Source: Geothermovivens sp964644845
GTDB lineage: Bacteria; Zhuqueibacterota; Zhuqueibacteria; Oleimicrobiales; Geothermoviventaceae
Direction of reading: 5' to 3'
NCBI GenBank assembly: GCA_964644845.1
Contig: CAZXXS010000110.1
Coordinates: forward strand, 1-23,445
Length of the DNA stretch: 23,445 nt
Shown here: in pieces, positions 15,682 through 23,445 of the stretch
Layout: each line of letters opens with the position of its first letter
Position numbering within the stretch: position 1 is the stretch's first letter
Position numbers and translations under genes: made by a program
The notes under the pieces: model-generated
Databases searched by the model: none
What the model was told of the DNA's origin: nothing
What the model saw: the letters and a program-made list of their open reading frames with translations, nothing else

Positions 15682-18600
15682 CTACTCGGCGAACAGTGCC
15701 GAAGCCGGGATTTCCTGCCGCGGCAACCCCGGTCCTGAGTAGAAAGCTTTCAACAACATCCCACCGCCAGCCTGGAAGTACCTGACCTCGATTTTGTGTC
15801 GGCCGGCGCTCAGGGTAACCCGGCCGGATTTTTCCAGAGCCCCGTGCAGACCATCGTTGTTCACCACACATTTGTTGTCGATGCGCAGCTCCGCGCCGTC
15901 GTTTGACACAAGGTAGAACGTGTAGGCACCGGTGCGAGGAATCGCAATCTCGCCGCGGAAAACAAGGCCGAACTTTTCGTCCGGGGGATGAATGTCGTCC
16001 AGACTCAAACGGTACACGTGCCAGTGTCTAACCGGCTTTAGCAGCTGGAAGTCCGGGAGCCGCTTCCAGTCGCTCCCCTGGAAGTACGTCGCTCTCAGTC
16101 CGTTCCTGGCCGAGTCCGCCACGTCAATCCGACTGCAGGCGACAAAACCCGGTGGGAAACCGCTCTTGAAGACCCGCGCCCGAACCTGCGTTCGCTGCGA
16201 CACCCTGAAAGCCCCTTGGTACAAAGGGGAACCCGCGTCCGGTTCCGAACCATCTGTAGTGAAGCGAATTTCCGCTTCGGGGACCTCGGTCTCGATCTTC
16301 ACCAGGACAGATCTTGGTAGAAAAACCAGCGTGTCGCGCGGCACGATGCGAGGCGCCGGCAGAGCAGGCTTCGGCAAAAGCCCGTCAAGCCTTCTCGAGA
16401 TGAACACGTAGCGACCTGAGCCGATTTCGAACTGGGCAAGGTTGCGCTGCACTCCGAGCAAATGTGCAGGCTCCCCCTGGACGGTAACCGTTTGCGCTGA
16501 GCGGGCAGGCACGAAAACCGATGCCTTTGCTGTGGGCGGGACCGTAACCCGCAACTTGAAGGTTCCATCTTCGACCGTCCACTCGCTGGCAATTCGGCCA
16601 CGTAGAGACTGGTACGACGCTTTCACGAACTTTAGCCCTCTCACCGGATTCGGTTTGAAAACGATGTGCCGAAAACCCGGTTCGGCTTCGTCTGGCTGAA
16701 TGCCCGCCAGCCCGTAGTAAAACCAGGCACACACGCTGCCAAACATCGGGTGACTGTGAGAAGCGTCGCCTGCCCAGGTTTCCCAGATTGTCGTGGCCCC
16801 ATTCTCGATTTCGTAGCCAAAGCTCGGAAAATCCCGCTGGTTCATCACTGTGTAGGCAAGATCAGGACGACCGTAGCGGGTCAAAACTTCCAAAAGCAGG
16901 GGCGTTGCCATCATGCCCGTGTCAAAATGGCCCTTCGTGTCCTCCTCGATGTGCTTCACCAGGGTCGCAAACACAGCGGCGCGAAGGCTGTCCGGCACCA
17001 AATCGAACCCGAGGGCAAACACGTTTGCTCCCTGACGCCCGATTGAGTAGCTGGCCCGTTCCGGATCGAGGTACCGCCTGTTGAAAGCAGCTCGCGTTTT
17101 CAAAGCCAGGGCTTCAAAACGTCCAGCATCCTGTTCGTGTCCAAGAATGCGCGCGATTTTCGAGAGCAACACCAGATCCCTGTAAAAATACGCCGAGCTC
17201 ACTAAGCTGGCGGGAACTGCCGTGGGTTCCGGTGGCACCCACTCCCCCAGCTCCCTTTCCTGGATCAAACCGTCAGCATCCCGTTGGCGGGACAGGTACG
17301 CCACCCACTTCTTCATCGCGACGTAGTTTTTGCGCAAAACACGGACGTCGCCGTAAAACAGGTACATGTCCCACGGAATCAGGACAACGGCCGAACCCCA
17401 GGCTGTACCTCCGCCACCGTTCTCGTAGGGCGCTGTGTTGGGAACGTAGCCGGTGCGCTGGTTCTGGGCATCGGCGATGTCCGCCATCCATTTTGTGTAG
17501 AAAGCGGCCATGTCGAAATTGTAAAGAGCAGCTGGCGCGGAAATCTGGCCGTCGCCCGTGTAGCCGCGTCGCTCACGGTGTGGGCAGTCGCTGGGCACTC
17601 CACCGTGCATGTTTGCCAGCTGGGTGCGCTTGTAGTTTTCCAAGATGCGGTTGAACAGCCGGTTGGAGCTTTCGAATGTACCGATTTCCGCAACGTCCGT
17701 GTTCACCACCCGGGCCCTTACGTTGTCCGAAGTCAGCGGAAACGGGGGACGGACGACTTCGAGGTAGCGGAAAGCGTGCCAGGTGAAACGCGGTTCCCAC
17801 GTCTCGTTCCCTTCGCCTTTCAGAATGTACGTGTCACGCTGGCCGTAGTCGGCTTTGGAGTCCTCCACAAAGCGCAGGTGAAGCGCTGCACCACGGGGCC
17901 CGGACACGCGCAGTTGTACCCAACCGGACAGCATTTGCCCGAAGTCGAAGCGGTACGTACCGGTACCGAGCGTTTCCACAGAGACCGGCCGCAGAGTGCG
18001 CACGACCCGGTCCGGTGGAGAAATCTGACCGATCAACCTGCCAGTGGGCGCTCGCACCTCTGCAGCGTTTCCCCAGGCCGAGTCATCAAAATCAGCCGTT
18101 GCCCAACCTGGCATCTCGAGCCTTGCGTCGTAAACCTCGCCAGAGTACACACCGTTGTGCACGATCGGACCTGTCGACACTTTCCAGGTAGAGTCCGACA
18201 CCAACGTTACTTTCCGCCCGGAGGGGAGCACTGCGGTCAGTTGGGCAAGCAAACGCGGCCTACCGTAGGACAGCGATCGCCTCTCTTCCGTACCGGTTAG
18301 AAAGTACCACCCATTTCCCAAACAAACGGCCACAACGTTGCGTCCGGATTTCAGGTACGGAGTAACGTCGAATGTTTCGTACAGGACCCGTGTCCCCATG
18401 TTGGCAACGCGTCTGTCCGGAAGACGGGCTGGGTCGCGCCAATCGTAGTTGGTCTGGTTCGGCGACAGTACGTGGTCACCAATCTTCTTTCCGTTAATGT
18501 ACAGCTCGTAGTAGCCAAGTCCACTCACGCAGATGCGTGCTTTCTGCGGCACCGCCGGAAGCGCAAAGGTCTTCCGGAAGTAGAAGGCAGGATCGGTGTT

Positions 18601-19074
18601 GTTAGCCGAAACGGATCGCACTTCATCCGACCCGATCCACCGCGCTTGCCAATCTTCCGGGCGCAGACCCATTTCCCACCAGGCGGGGGCACTCCAGGCA
18701 ACAGGCCTGCCCTTCTCGTCCCACACGCACACCTTCCAGTACGCCCGCTGAAGGGGGGACAGTCTTTTTCCGGCGTAGGGGATCTGTGCGTTTCGCACCG
18801 AGGCAACTTTTCCAGTGTCCCACAGATCCCCCACATTGTGACGCAACTTGGTTTCGCTGCTCGCGACCAGAATCCGGTAGGCCGTCTGCCCTGCGCCGTT
18901 GCGTCCCGCCACCAGTCTCCAGCTCAGACGCGGTCGTTCAGCCGTTAGGCCGAGAGGGTTGGCCGCGTACTCACAGCGCAAATCCACGATTTGCGTTCTC
19001 GGCGTCGAGCACGAGCTGTAAAGGACCGCAACACCACTCAGCAGCAAAACGAGCCGTTTTTGCCAGAGTTTCAT
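15682..19074 (-). CDS. GH78 alpha-L-rhamnosidase lipoprotein with CHB_HEX_C and PA14 modules
   Basis: Large exported enzyme (1130 residues) predicted to release terminal alpha-L-rhamnose from glycans or glycosides. A signal peptide ends in a lipobox-like YSSC (Cys22). N-terminal beta-sandwich domains typical of the family occupy roughly residues 25-430, including an FDD..W motif near 326. The (alpha/alpha)6 catalytic domain shows DCPHRERRGYTGD (Asp496, Glu501 as the likely general acid) and ATTIWETWAGD (Glu765 as the likely base). A C-terminal beta-sandwich follows. From about 910 a chitobiase-C-like domain appears (IRFTTDGSEPD...SPLY), then from about 990 a PA14 carbohydrate-binding-like domain (ATYFQGSDW, YTFYLVSNDGAEL, HKIEVRYFQAGGG). 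The start at 19074 is preferred over the in-frame ATG at 19155 because it begins the signal peptide and has GGAG upstream. The two extra C-terminal modules are unusual for a rhamnosidase. Confidence 0.93.
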   Translation of the reverse strand: MKLWQKRLVLLLSGVAVLYSSCSTPRTQIVDLRCEYAANPLGLTAERPRLSWRLVAGRNGAGQTAYRILVASSETKLRHNVGDLWDTGKVASVRNAQIPYAGKRLSPLQRAYWKVCVWDEKGRPVAWSAPAWWEMGLRPEDWQARWIGSDEVRSVSANNTDPAFYFRKTFALPAVPQKARICVSGLGYYELYINGKKIGDHVLSPNQTNYDWRDPARLPDRRVANMGTRVLYETFDVTPYLKSGRNVVAVCLGNGWYFLTGTEERRSLSYGRPRLLAQLTAVLPSGRKVTLVSDSTWKVSTGPIVHNGVYSGEVYDARLEMPGWATADFDDSAWGNAAEVRAPTGRLIGQISPPDRVVRTLRPVSVETLGTGTYRFDFGQMLSGWVQLRVSGPRGAALHLRFVEDSKADYGQRDTYILKGEGNETWEPRFTWHAFRYLEVVRPPFPLTSDNVRARVVNTDVAEIGTFESSNRLFNRILENYKRTQLANMHGGVPSDCPHRERRGYTGDGQISAPAALYNFDMAAFYTKWMADIADAQNQRTGYVPNTAPYENGGGGTAWGSAVVLIPWDMYLFYGDVRVLRKNYVAMKKWVAYLSRQRDADGLIQERELGEWVPPEPTAVPASLVSSAYFYRDLVLLSKIARILGHEQDAGRFEALALKTRAAFNRRYLDPERASYSIGRQGANVFALGFDLVPDSLRAAVFATLVKHIEEDTKGHFDTGMMATPLLLEVLTRYGRPDLAYTVMNQRDFPSFGYEIENGATTIWETWAGDASHSHPMFGSVCAWFYYGLAGIQPDEAEPGFRHIVFKPNPVRGLKFVKASYQSLRGRIASEWTVEDGTFKLRVTVPPTAKASVFVPARSAQTVTVQGEPAHLLGVQRNLAQFEIGSGRYVFISRRLDGLLPKPALPAPRIVPRDTLVFLPRSVLVKIETEVPEAEIRFTTDGSEPDAGSPLYQGAFRVSQRTQVRARVFKSGFPPGFVACSRIDVADSARNGLRATYFQGSDWKRLPDFQLLKPVRHWHVYRLSLDDIHPPDEKFGLVFRGEIAIPRTGAYTFYLVSNDGAELRIDNKCVVNNDGLHGALEKSGRVTLSAGRHKIEVRYFQAGGGMLLKAFYSGPGLPRQEIPASALFAE

Positions 19075-19745
19075 CCTTCGGATCTCCGGGCCACAGTTAG
19101 GGTCTTTCCCACAGCAAGGCACCCAAAGCCCCGCAGGTGCTGCAAACACTTCCAAGCAGAATTCCGTCGAGCAGAAGCCCTCTACTCTCCGCGGAACTTT
19201 TGCAGAGTCGGAAATGCCTCCATCGCCGTGTCTTTAGCGGCAAAAACCGACGCCTCGCCTGCCCCGAAACGGCAGAGCCCTGTTCAGCCGGAATGTTGGC
19301 AGTTGCTCCACGCCGTACGAGAGCTTCGGTGAGCACACCACCAATCCAGGATGCCTGAACCGGAACCCGAACTCCAAGGCGGCGCTCAAAACGCCATCGC
19401 CCGCTCTCACGGTCGAACCCAACAAATTCCTGCTGTCGTAAAGAACGATCGCCCGAAACCAGCGGCACCCGAAACCTGCAGAACTCCGTCGGCAGCGAAA
19501 TTCGTTACCTGCGTTGACGCGGGCCAGATTTCAACGGAGCCCAAGACTTGAAAGCCCGTCTGCTTTGCCTGCGCACAACCGGGGAGCCGACCGATTCACC
19601 TTAGGGTCCGGCGCTGTGCAGGTCCCGTCATTTCGATCTCTTGCGGAACGCAGTGACGCGTTCTTCAGAAGCTTCCTCATTTCGTCAGGGCCGCGAGCGT
19701 CCGCGCACACGCCTACCGTCTGCCTCAGGAGCGCAAAAGAGCTGC
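19075..19745. other. Gene-free gap between GH16 and GH78 genes
   Basis: These 671 bases lie between two same-strand genes. Short open frames on both strands have compositionally biased translations without recognisable domains or ribosome sites. I see no terminator after the GH16 gene and no clear promoter for the GH78 gene, although the long gap suggests separate transcription. Confidence 0.5.
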
Positions 19746-20999
19746 CTACTTCTTTTTGTAGACTCTGACGTAGTCAACCGTAAATGTATCCGGCAGAGTG
19801 GCCGTTTCCAGACCCTCCCGGTCACACGGTTCAAAACTCAGAATGACGTACTCGTCGATGTGCGAAACGGCACGTCGGTACTCGTGGTACTTCAGTCCGT
19901 CTACGAAGAATGCGTACTTTTCCGGAGTCCATTCAAGGGCAAAGGTGTGAAATCCCTTCCCGATTCCTTTTACCCTGGTAATGAACGGCCCGGATGTCTG
20001 CTGGTGAGGTCCGTAGGCCCAGTGCAGCGTGTGCGACACGAGGTCGGCCCCGTGGCTGACGAAGTACTCGAAAATGTCCATTTCCGTGCCGAACTTGCCA
20101 GGGTCTTCGCCCTGCGCGATTTTCGGCGATTGAATCCAGAATGCAGCCCAGGGACCCGTCGTCTTGGGCAGCCGAGCCCGGCACTCAAAGTAGCCGTACG
20201 TTGTCTCGAAGCGCCCCTGCGTGCCGACGATCCCCACTTTCAGGGAGTCATTTTCGACAAATGCGTACAGGTGCAGGTAGCCGTCTTTCACCTCCACCGC
20301 CTCGGGTCGCACGAACCCAGCCCGCCGGGGACCGACGCCGCGCACTTCCCATTTCGTCGCGTCCAGCCGATCCCCGTCAAATTCGTCGTGCCAAACAAGC
20401 CGGTAACCCGCTTTTTCCGGGTTGAATTGCTTTTCCGAAAGGGGCCTGTACAGCTGGGTGTCGGCCTCAACCGTTGTGAGCACAACCGGTAGACGCCAGA
20501 GCCCACCACTTCGGCCCCAGTCATCCACCCGAACGGCGACGAGGTTCGGTTTACCGTACCGCAGAGCCTCGCTCACATTGGTGAACGAGGGCCTGCCAGC
20601 GCAAGAGTTGTGGTCCCCGCCGAAGCTGGCCACCTGCACGCCGTTCAGAAAAAGCTGGTAGGCGTCGTTGACCGCGCCGAATTTGATCCACACGTTCCTG
20701 CCTTTCCACTCGGCCGGAATCGCCACCCACTTTCGGTACCAGGCCACGCCGTCCAGCTTGGGGTACCCCTGGTCTTCCCAGCGCACACCTGCGTCCAGCG
20801 TGTCCCAAGCGGAATCGTCAAAATCTTCGGCGAACCACTTTTCCGCCAAACCCCGATCCGCCTCATCCGGCGCAAAACGCCAGTTCTGGGAAATGTCCAG
20901 CCTTTGGGGAGCCTTTGAGCTTGTGCAACCCACAGCAAAAACCGCGAGGAGAACGAGTACTCTCACACTTGCGCGCATCGCCCAACTCCGAGCTTCCAT
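19746..20999 (-). CDS. GH16 beta-glucanase/galactanase-type lipoprotein
   Basis: Predicted surface or periplasmic endo-glycosidase of 417 residues. A signal peptide ends in the lipobox AVGC (Cys25). Residues ~35-180 form a galactose-binding-like beta-sandwich of the GH2 N-terminal type (DFDDSAW at 59, VWIKFGAVNDAYQLFLNG). The GH16 jelly-roll follows from about 200 (YRLVWHDEFDG), with the catalytic ExDxxE motif at Glu306, Asp308 and Glu311 (TEMDIFEYF). The Glu306/Glu311 pair act as nucleophile and acid/base in this family. The substrate may be a laminarin-like beta-1,3-glucan, agar/carrageenan-type galactan or another beta-glycan; sequence alone does not decide. Two ATG codons, 20999 and 20978, are both plausible starts with modest sites; the later one gives a more compact signal peptide. 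Confidence 0.9.
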   Translation of the reverse strand: MEARSWAMRASVRVLVLLAVFAVGCTSSKAPQRLDISQNWRFAPDEADRGLAEKWFAEDFDDSAWDTLDAGVRWEDQGYPKLDGVAWYRKWVAIPAEWKGRNVWIKFGAVNDAYQLFLNGVQVASFGGDHNSCAGRPSFTNVSEALRYGKPNLVAVRVDDWGRSGGLWRLPVVLTTVEADTQLYRPLSEKQFNPEKAGYRLVWHDEFDGDRLDATKWEVRGVGPRRAGFVRPEAVEVKDGYLHLYAFVENDSLKVGIVGTQGRFETTYGYFECRARLPKTTGPWAAFWIQSPKIAQGEDPGKFGTEMDIFEYFVSHGADLVSHTLHWAYGPHQQTSGPFITRVKGIGKGFHTFALEWTPEKYAFFVDGLKYHEYRRAVSHIDEYVILSFEPCDREGLETATLPDTFTVDYVRVYKKK

Positions 21000-21673
21000 T
21001 CGAACCTTAACTCACGAACCGGAGGGCCGTCGGCCTTGTGTCCGCGCGAACAACGCCGTTCTTACAAGCATCTCCGCCTTTGCAGAGTGCCACCTGAGTT
21101 CAGTGTTTCCAGGGACAAGGCTCGCCGCCTCAGGGATTTTCCGATTCTTCACGGACATTCCCGTAGGCGAGAACGCTGTTTTCTTCGCTGCACGATGGGG
21201 TACCCAGGGAACAAAACAACAACAAAGCGAACGTCTCCAGTCTCCCCTTCCCTGATCCAGCGCACAACCCACCGGCCTGGTGTTCCGACCCAAACCGCCA
21301 ACTCCGGCGTGCTGATTTTTCCGCAGCCGCGCTGAGAGAAATCGAGGTTTCTTTCCCGAGCCAGACGCCAAAACCTCCGCGCCGCCACAGCCGGCTCGCA
21401 AGACGGCGCAAAACGCCCCAAGTTCGTGCGTAATCGAGGTGTCGGTTTTCCGGCTTCTCAAAAAAAACGGACCAGCCGTGCCCGCGGGCCCCAAAAACAA
21501 GCCCTGCCAGCTGCAAAGCCGATCTCCTTCCCGACCGGAAGATCCCCTCCCTCCACCCGAGCTGCAGTTGCTTCGAGCAGTCAACGCGGAGCCGCGGACA
21601 ACCGCGTTTGCCCTCCGTCTGCACCTTCCGTTCCCAGCAGGGGGAACCGCAAGCCACACCCGGCGACAATCCC
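21000..21673. other. Gene-free gap upstream of the GH16 gene
   Basis: No supported gene is present; overlapping frames on the minus strand (to about 230 codons) have Arg/Gly/Ser-rich, non-protein-like translations. At 21583-21608 AACGCGG, CCGCGG and CCGCGTT form alternative, mutually exclusive pairings, which could make a small switching hairpin, but this may be chance in GC-rich DNA. The promoter of the GH16 gene should lie here but I cannot place it. Confidence 0.45.
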
Positions 21674-21715
21674 AAAAAGAACGGGATTGCCCCGTCGAAA
21701 GGGACAATCCCGTTC
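21674..21715 (-). terminator. Intrinsic terminator after the tandem-repeat surface protein
   Basis: Read on the minus strand, GAACGGGATTG (21715-21705) pairs perfectly with CAATCCCGTTC (21689-21679). Further GC pairs close the stem inside, and five T follow. It lies 22 bases beyond the stop codon and separates this gene from the GH16 gene. Confidence 0.9.
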
Positions 21716-21737
21716 ATTAGCCGCCGTCGAGAACCGC

Positions 21738-23445
21738 TTACTTCAGCAGCGTCATCCGCTTGGTGATGCGGACGTCACCAGCCTTCAGCGAGTAGAAGTA
21801 GATGCCACTGGAGACCAGGCTGCCACTGTCGTCCGTCCCGTCCCAGGTCACGTTGTGGTGACCGCGTGGCACGGTTCGGTTGACCAGCGTGCGCACTTTC
21901 TGGCCCATTGTGTTGTAGATCTCGATGGTTACCTTCGAGGTCTTCGGCAGGTAGTAGCCAATCTTGGTCTCCGGGTTGAAGGGGTTCGGGTAGTTGTTCT
22001 CGAGCACGTACTGCCGCGGCGTTTGGGCGTGTACGTCGCCCGCCACACCAGTGGTCGTCAGCGTCACCTCGCCGCGCGGGGACACGTCCACGCCCCAGTC
22101 GTCGATCGGCGTCTCGATGAAAGCCGCGATGCCAATCGTGTCGCCAGGCTTCAGGTAGTCCTTGCCCTGCGACTTCCAGTACTTGCGGAAGCAGTCAAGG
22201 CTGACGCCGTACTCGACAAAGTCGTAGCCCCAGGCGTGACCGGCCCAGTGGAGCAGGCTGTCCATGCCCACTTCTTGCTCGTGCATGTAGCCGTCAAAGT
22301 GCTCCATCTCCTCAGGCGTCATGCCGCCCTCGGGCTGCAGACCGTACATGTCGTAGCCATTGCCGGTACCCGCGTGGTAGTCAATCTCGTGCACGTCCTC
22401 AGCGTAGTAGCTGATCTCCTTGACGGCACCATCACCCTTGGGCGGATCCCAGTTCTGCTTCAAGCCGAGTTCCAGGTAGCACTCCGCACCGATCGGATCC
22501 ATGCCTTCGATGCCCTGGCTCGCGTAGTAGCCAAGAGGCGTGTAGTGCGTCTCGTACCAGTGGTTGTTCCAACCCGTGCTCGGATCGTTGTCCAAGTCCA
22601 GCATCAGGTGGTAGTAACCACGGTTCCGGTACACCACCTGCCCGTTCACCGTGTCCTCGTACGCGTGGTTCGGCCAGGCCGGACCGCCCCAGAAACGGAT
22701 GAACCAGTAGAACACGTCGTTGTCCATGTCCACGAACGCCTTGACGTGCTTCACGTCCACGCGGTCCGAGAACAAGGCACCAACCTCATCCGGAAAGTAG
22801 TCTTGCAAGTTGTTCGGCGCCGTGATCAGGATCGGATGGTTGGCCCAGTCGGAGCTGTCACCATCCATTGTGATCGTGGCCGGACGCGCCGGAATCTCAG
22901 GCACCGTAATCTCACCGCGCGGCGACATGTCCACGCCCCAGTCGTCGATCGGCGTCTCGATGAAAGCCGCAATGCCGATCGTGTCGCCAGGCTTGAAGTA
23001 GTCCATGCCCTGAGCCTTCCAGTACTCGAGCAAAGGAGTGAGTTCAACGCCGTACTCGAGGAAGTCGTACCCAAAGGCGTGACCACCCCAGAACTGGCGC
23101 AGCGTGTCGCCGCCAACTTCTGTCTCGTACAAATTGCCCGTCCACTTGTAGCAGGCCAGGCTGTCAACCTCGTAGTCCGCAGTCACATTCAGGCCAAAGA
23201 TGTCGTAGCCATTGCCGGTACCCGCGTGGTAGTCAATCTCGTGCACATCCTCGGAGTAGTAGCTGATCTCCTTGACGGCACCATCACCCTTGGGAGGATC
23301 CCATTCCTGCTTCAAACCCAGCTGCAAGTAACACTCCGCACCAACAGGATCCATCCCCTCAAGTCCCTGGCTCGCGTAGTAGCCAAGAGGCGTGTAGTGC
23401 GTCTCGTACCAGTGGTTGTTCCAACCCGTGCTCGGATCGTTGTCC
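21738..23445 (-). CDS. Tandem-repeat secreted protein with FlgD-like sorting domain (partial)
   Basis: The 5' end lies beyond the window; the frame stays open to 23445, so at least 569 residues are visible. The visible part contains one nearly complete and one partial copy of a module of about 281-284 residues. Each module has a CBM9/DOMON-like opening (ITMDGDSSDWANHP), aromatic- and Asp-rich stretches (DLDNDPSTGWNNHWYETHY) and the closing ETPIDDWGVD.SPRGE. The last ~85 residues are a FlgD-Ig/type-IX-like sorting domain (YVLENNYPNPFNPETKIGYY to SSGIYFYSLKAG and a terminal KRMTLLK), which in FCB bacteria directs secretion and surface attachment. The module function is unknown; sugar or surface binding is a guess. 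A strong terminator follows. Confidence 0.85.
   Translation of the reverse strand, partial: DNDPSTGWNNHWYETHYTPLGYYASQGLEGMDPVGAECYLQLGLKQEWDPPKGDGAVKEISYYSEDVHEIDYHAGTGNGYDIFGLNVTADYEVDSLACYKWTGNLYETEVGGDTLRQFWGGHAFGYDFLEYGVELTPLLEYWKAQGMDYFKPGDTIGIAAFIETPIDDWGVDMSPRGEITVPEIPARPATITMDGDSSDWANHPILITAPNNLQDYFPDEVGALFSDRVDVKHVKAFVDMDNDVFYWFIRFWGGPAWPNHAYEDTVNGQVVYRNRGYYHLMLDLDNDPSTGWNNHWYETHYTPLGYYASQGIEGMDPIGAECYLELGLKQNWDPPKGDGAVKEISYYAEDVHEIDYHAGTGNGYDMYGLQPEGGMTPEEMEHFDGYMHEQEVGMDSLLHWAGHAWGYDFVEYGVSLDCFRKYWKSQGKDYLKPGDTIGIAAFIETPIDDWGVDVSPRGEVTLTTTGVAGDVHAQTPRQYVLENNYPNPFNPETKIGYYLPKTSKVTIEIYNTMGQKVRTLVNRTVPRGHHNVTWDGTDDSGSLVSSGIYFYSLKAGDVRITKRMTLLK
22066..22594 (-). repeat. Tandem intragenic repeat, C-terminal copy
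   Basis: This segment is highly similar at DNA level to 22909-23445. The GIAAFIETPIDDWGVD block is offset by 843 bases and the KEISYY.EDVHEIDYHAGTGNGYD and DPSTGWNNHWYE blocks by 852 bases. The middle (about 22200-22350) has diverged most, including a small in-frame length difference. Confidence 0.85.
22909..23445 (-). repeat. Tandem intragenic repeat, upstream copy (cut by window edge)
   Basis: This is the second copy of the module at 22066-22594, truncated by the end of the window. Sequence 22595-22908 is seen only once, so its partner, and possibly further modules, should lie to the right. Confidence 0.85.

Noticed and set aside
17284..18300. 338-codon plus-strand frame inside the rhamnosidase gene
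   Set aside because: Shadow frame of the GH78 gene, whose catalytic motifs are all intact on the minus strand.
21012..21717. Two overlapping minus-strand frames (231 and 195 codons) upstream of GH16
   Set aside because: Both run through the intrinsic terminator region in different frames and have Gly/Arg/Ser-rich translations without a domain.
22066..23445. Possible CRISPR-like or mobile repeat at the right edge
   Set aside because: The repeats are ~530 bases long, in frame, and encode the same protein module, so they are an intragenic tandem duplication.

Overview
The window is a moderately GC-rich bacterial segment. It reads most like a member of the FCB superphylum outside classical Bacteroidetes (KSB1, Calditrichota or similar). 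The main evidence is the C-terminal 'NNYPNPFNPET ... GIYFYSLKAG' FlgD-Ig/type-IX-secretion-like sorting domain of the last gene. Supporting signs are strong GGAGG Shine-Dalgarno sites, TTG/GTG starts, many exported proteins and lipoproteins, and carbohydrate-active enzymes. The phylum is inferred; no rRNA is present.

Layout. 1-1335 has no convincing gene but carries several degenerate copies of a ~45-bp intergenic repeat, two of them facing each other. 1336-3546 (+) encodes a lipoprotein purple-acid-phosphatase-like metallophosphatase with an unusually long N-terminal part, followed by a hairpin and a bidirectional terminator. 3819-6641 (-) holds dnaG (TTG start), a tRNA with a CAU anticodon, and an iolB-type isomerase. 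Divergent from dnaG is a long-chain acyl-CoA synthetase (6957-8867, +, TTG start) with a recognisable sigma70-like promoter and a strong terminator.

From 9150 to the right edge every gene is on the minus strand. In transcription order these are: a partial tandem-repeat secreted protein with a sorting domain and terminator; a GH16 lipoprotein; a GH78 alpha-L-rhamnosidase lipoprotein with chitobiase-C-like and PA14 modules; a PpiC/SurA-like lipoprotein; a secreted beta-propeller protein; a GH172 (DUF2961) exported enzyme; and a cytoplasmic D-lyxose/D-mannose isomerase. Gaps between them are long (182-738 bp), so they may be several transcription units rather than one tight operon.

The likely common theme on the right is extracellular glycan breakdown (rhamnosides, beta-glucans or galactans, fructo- or arabinofuranosides) followed by intracellular sugar isomerisation. 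The left side is housekeeping (primase, tRNA, fatty-acid activation) mixed with single metabolic genes. No transposase, phage, CRISPR array or known defence system is visible. The points most worth a second look are the repeat family at the left edge, the architecture of the phosphatase, the GH172/lyxose-isomerase pairing, the unassigned propeller protein, and the tandemly duplicated surface protein.
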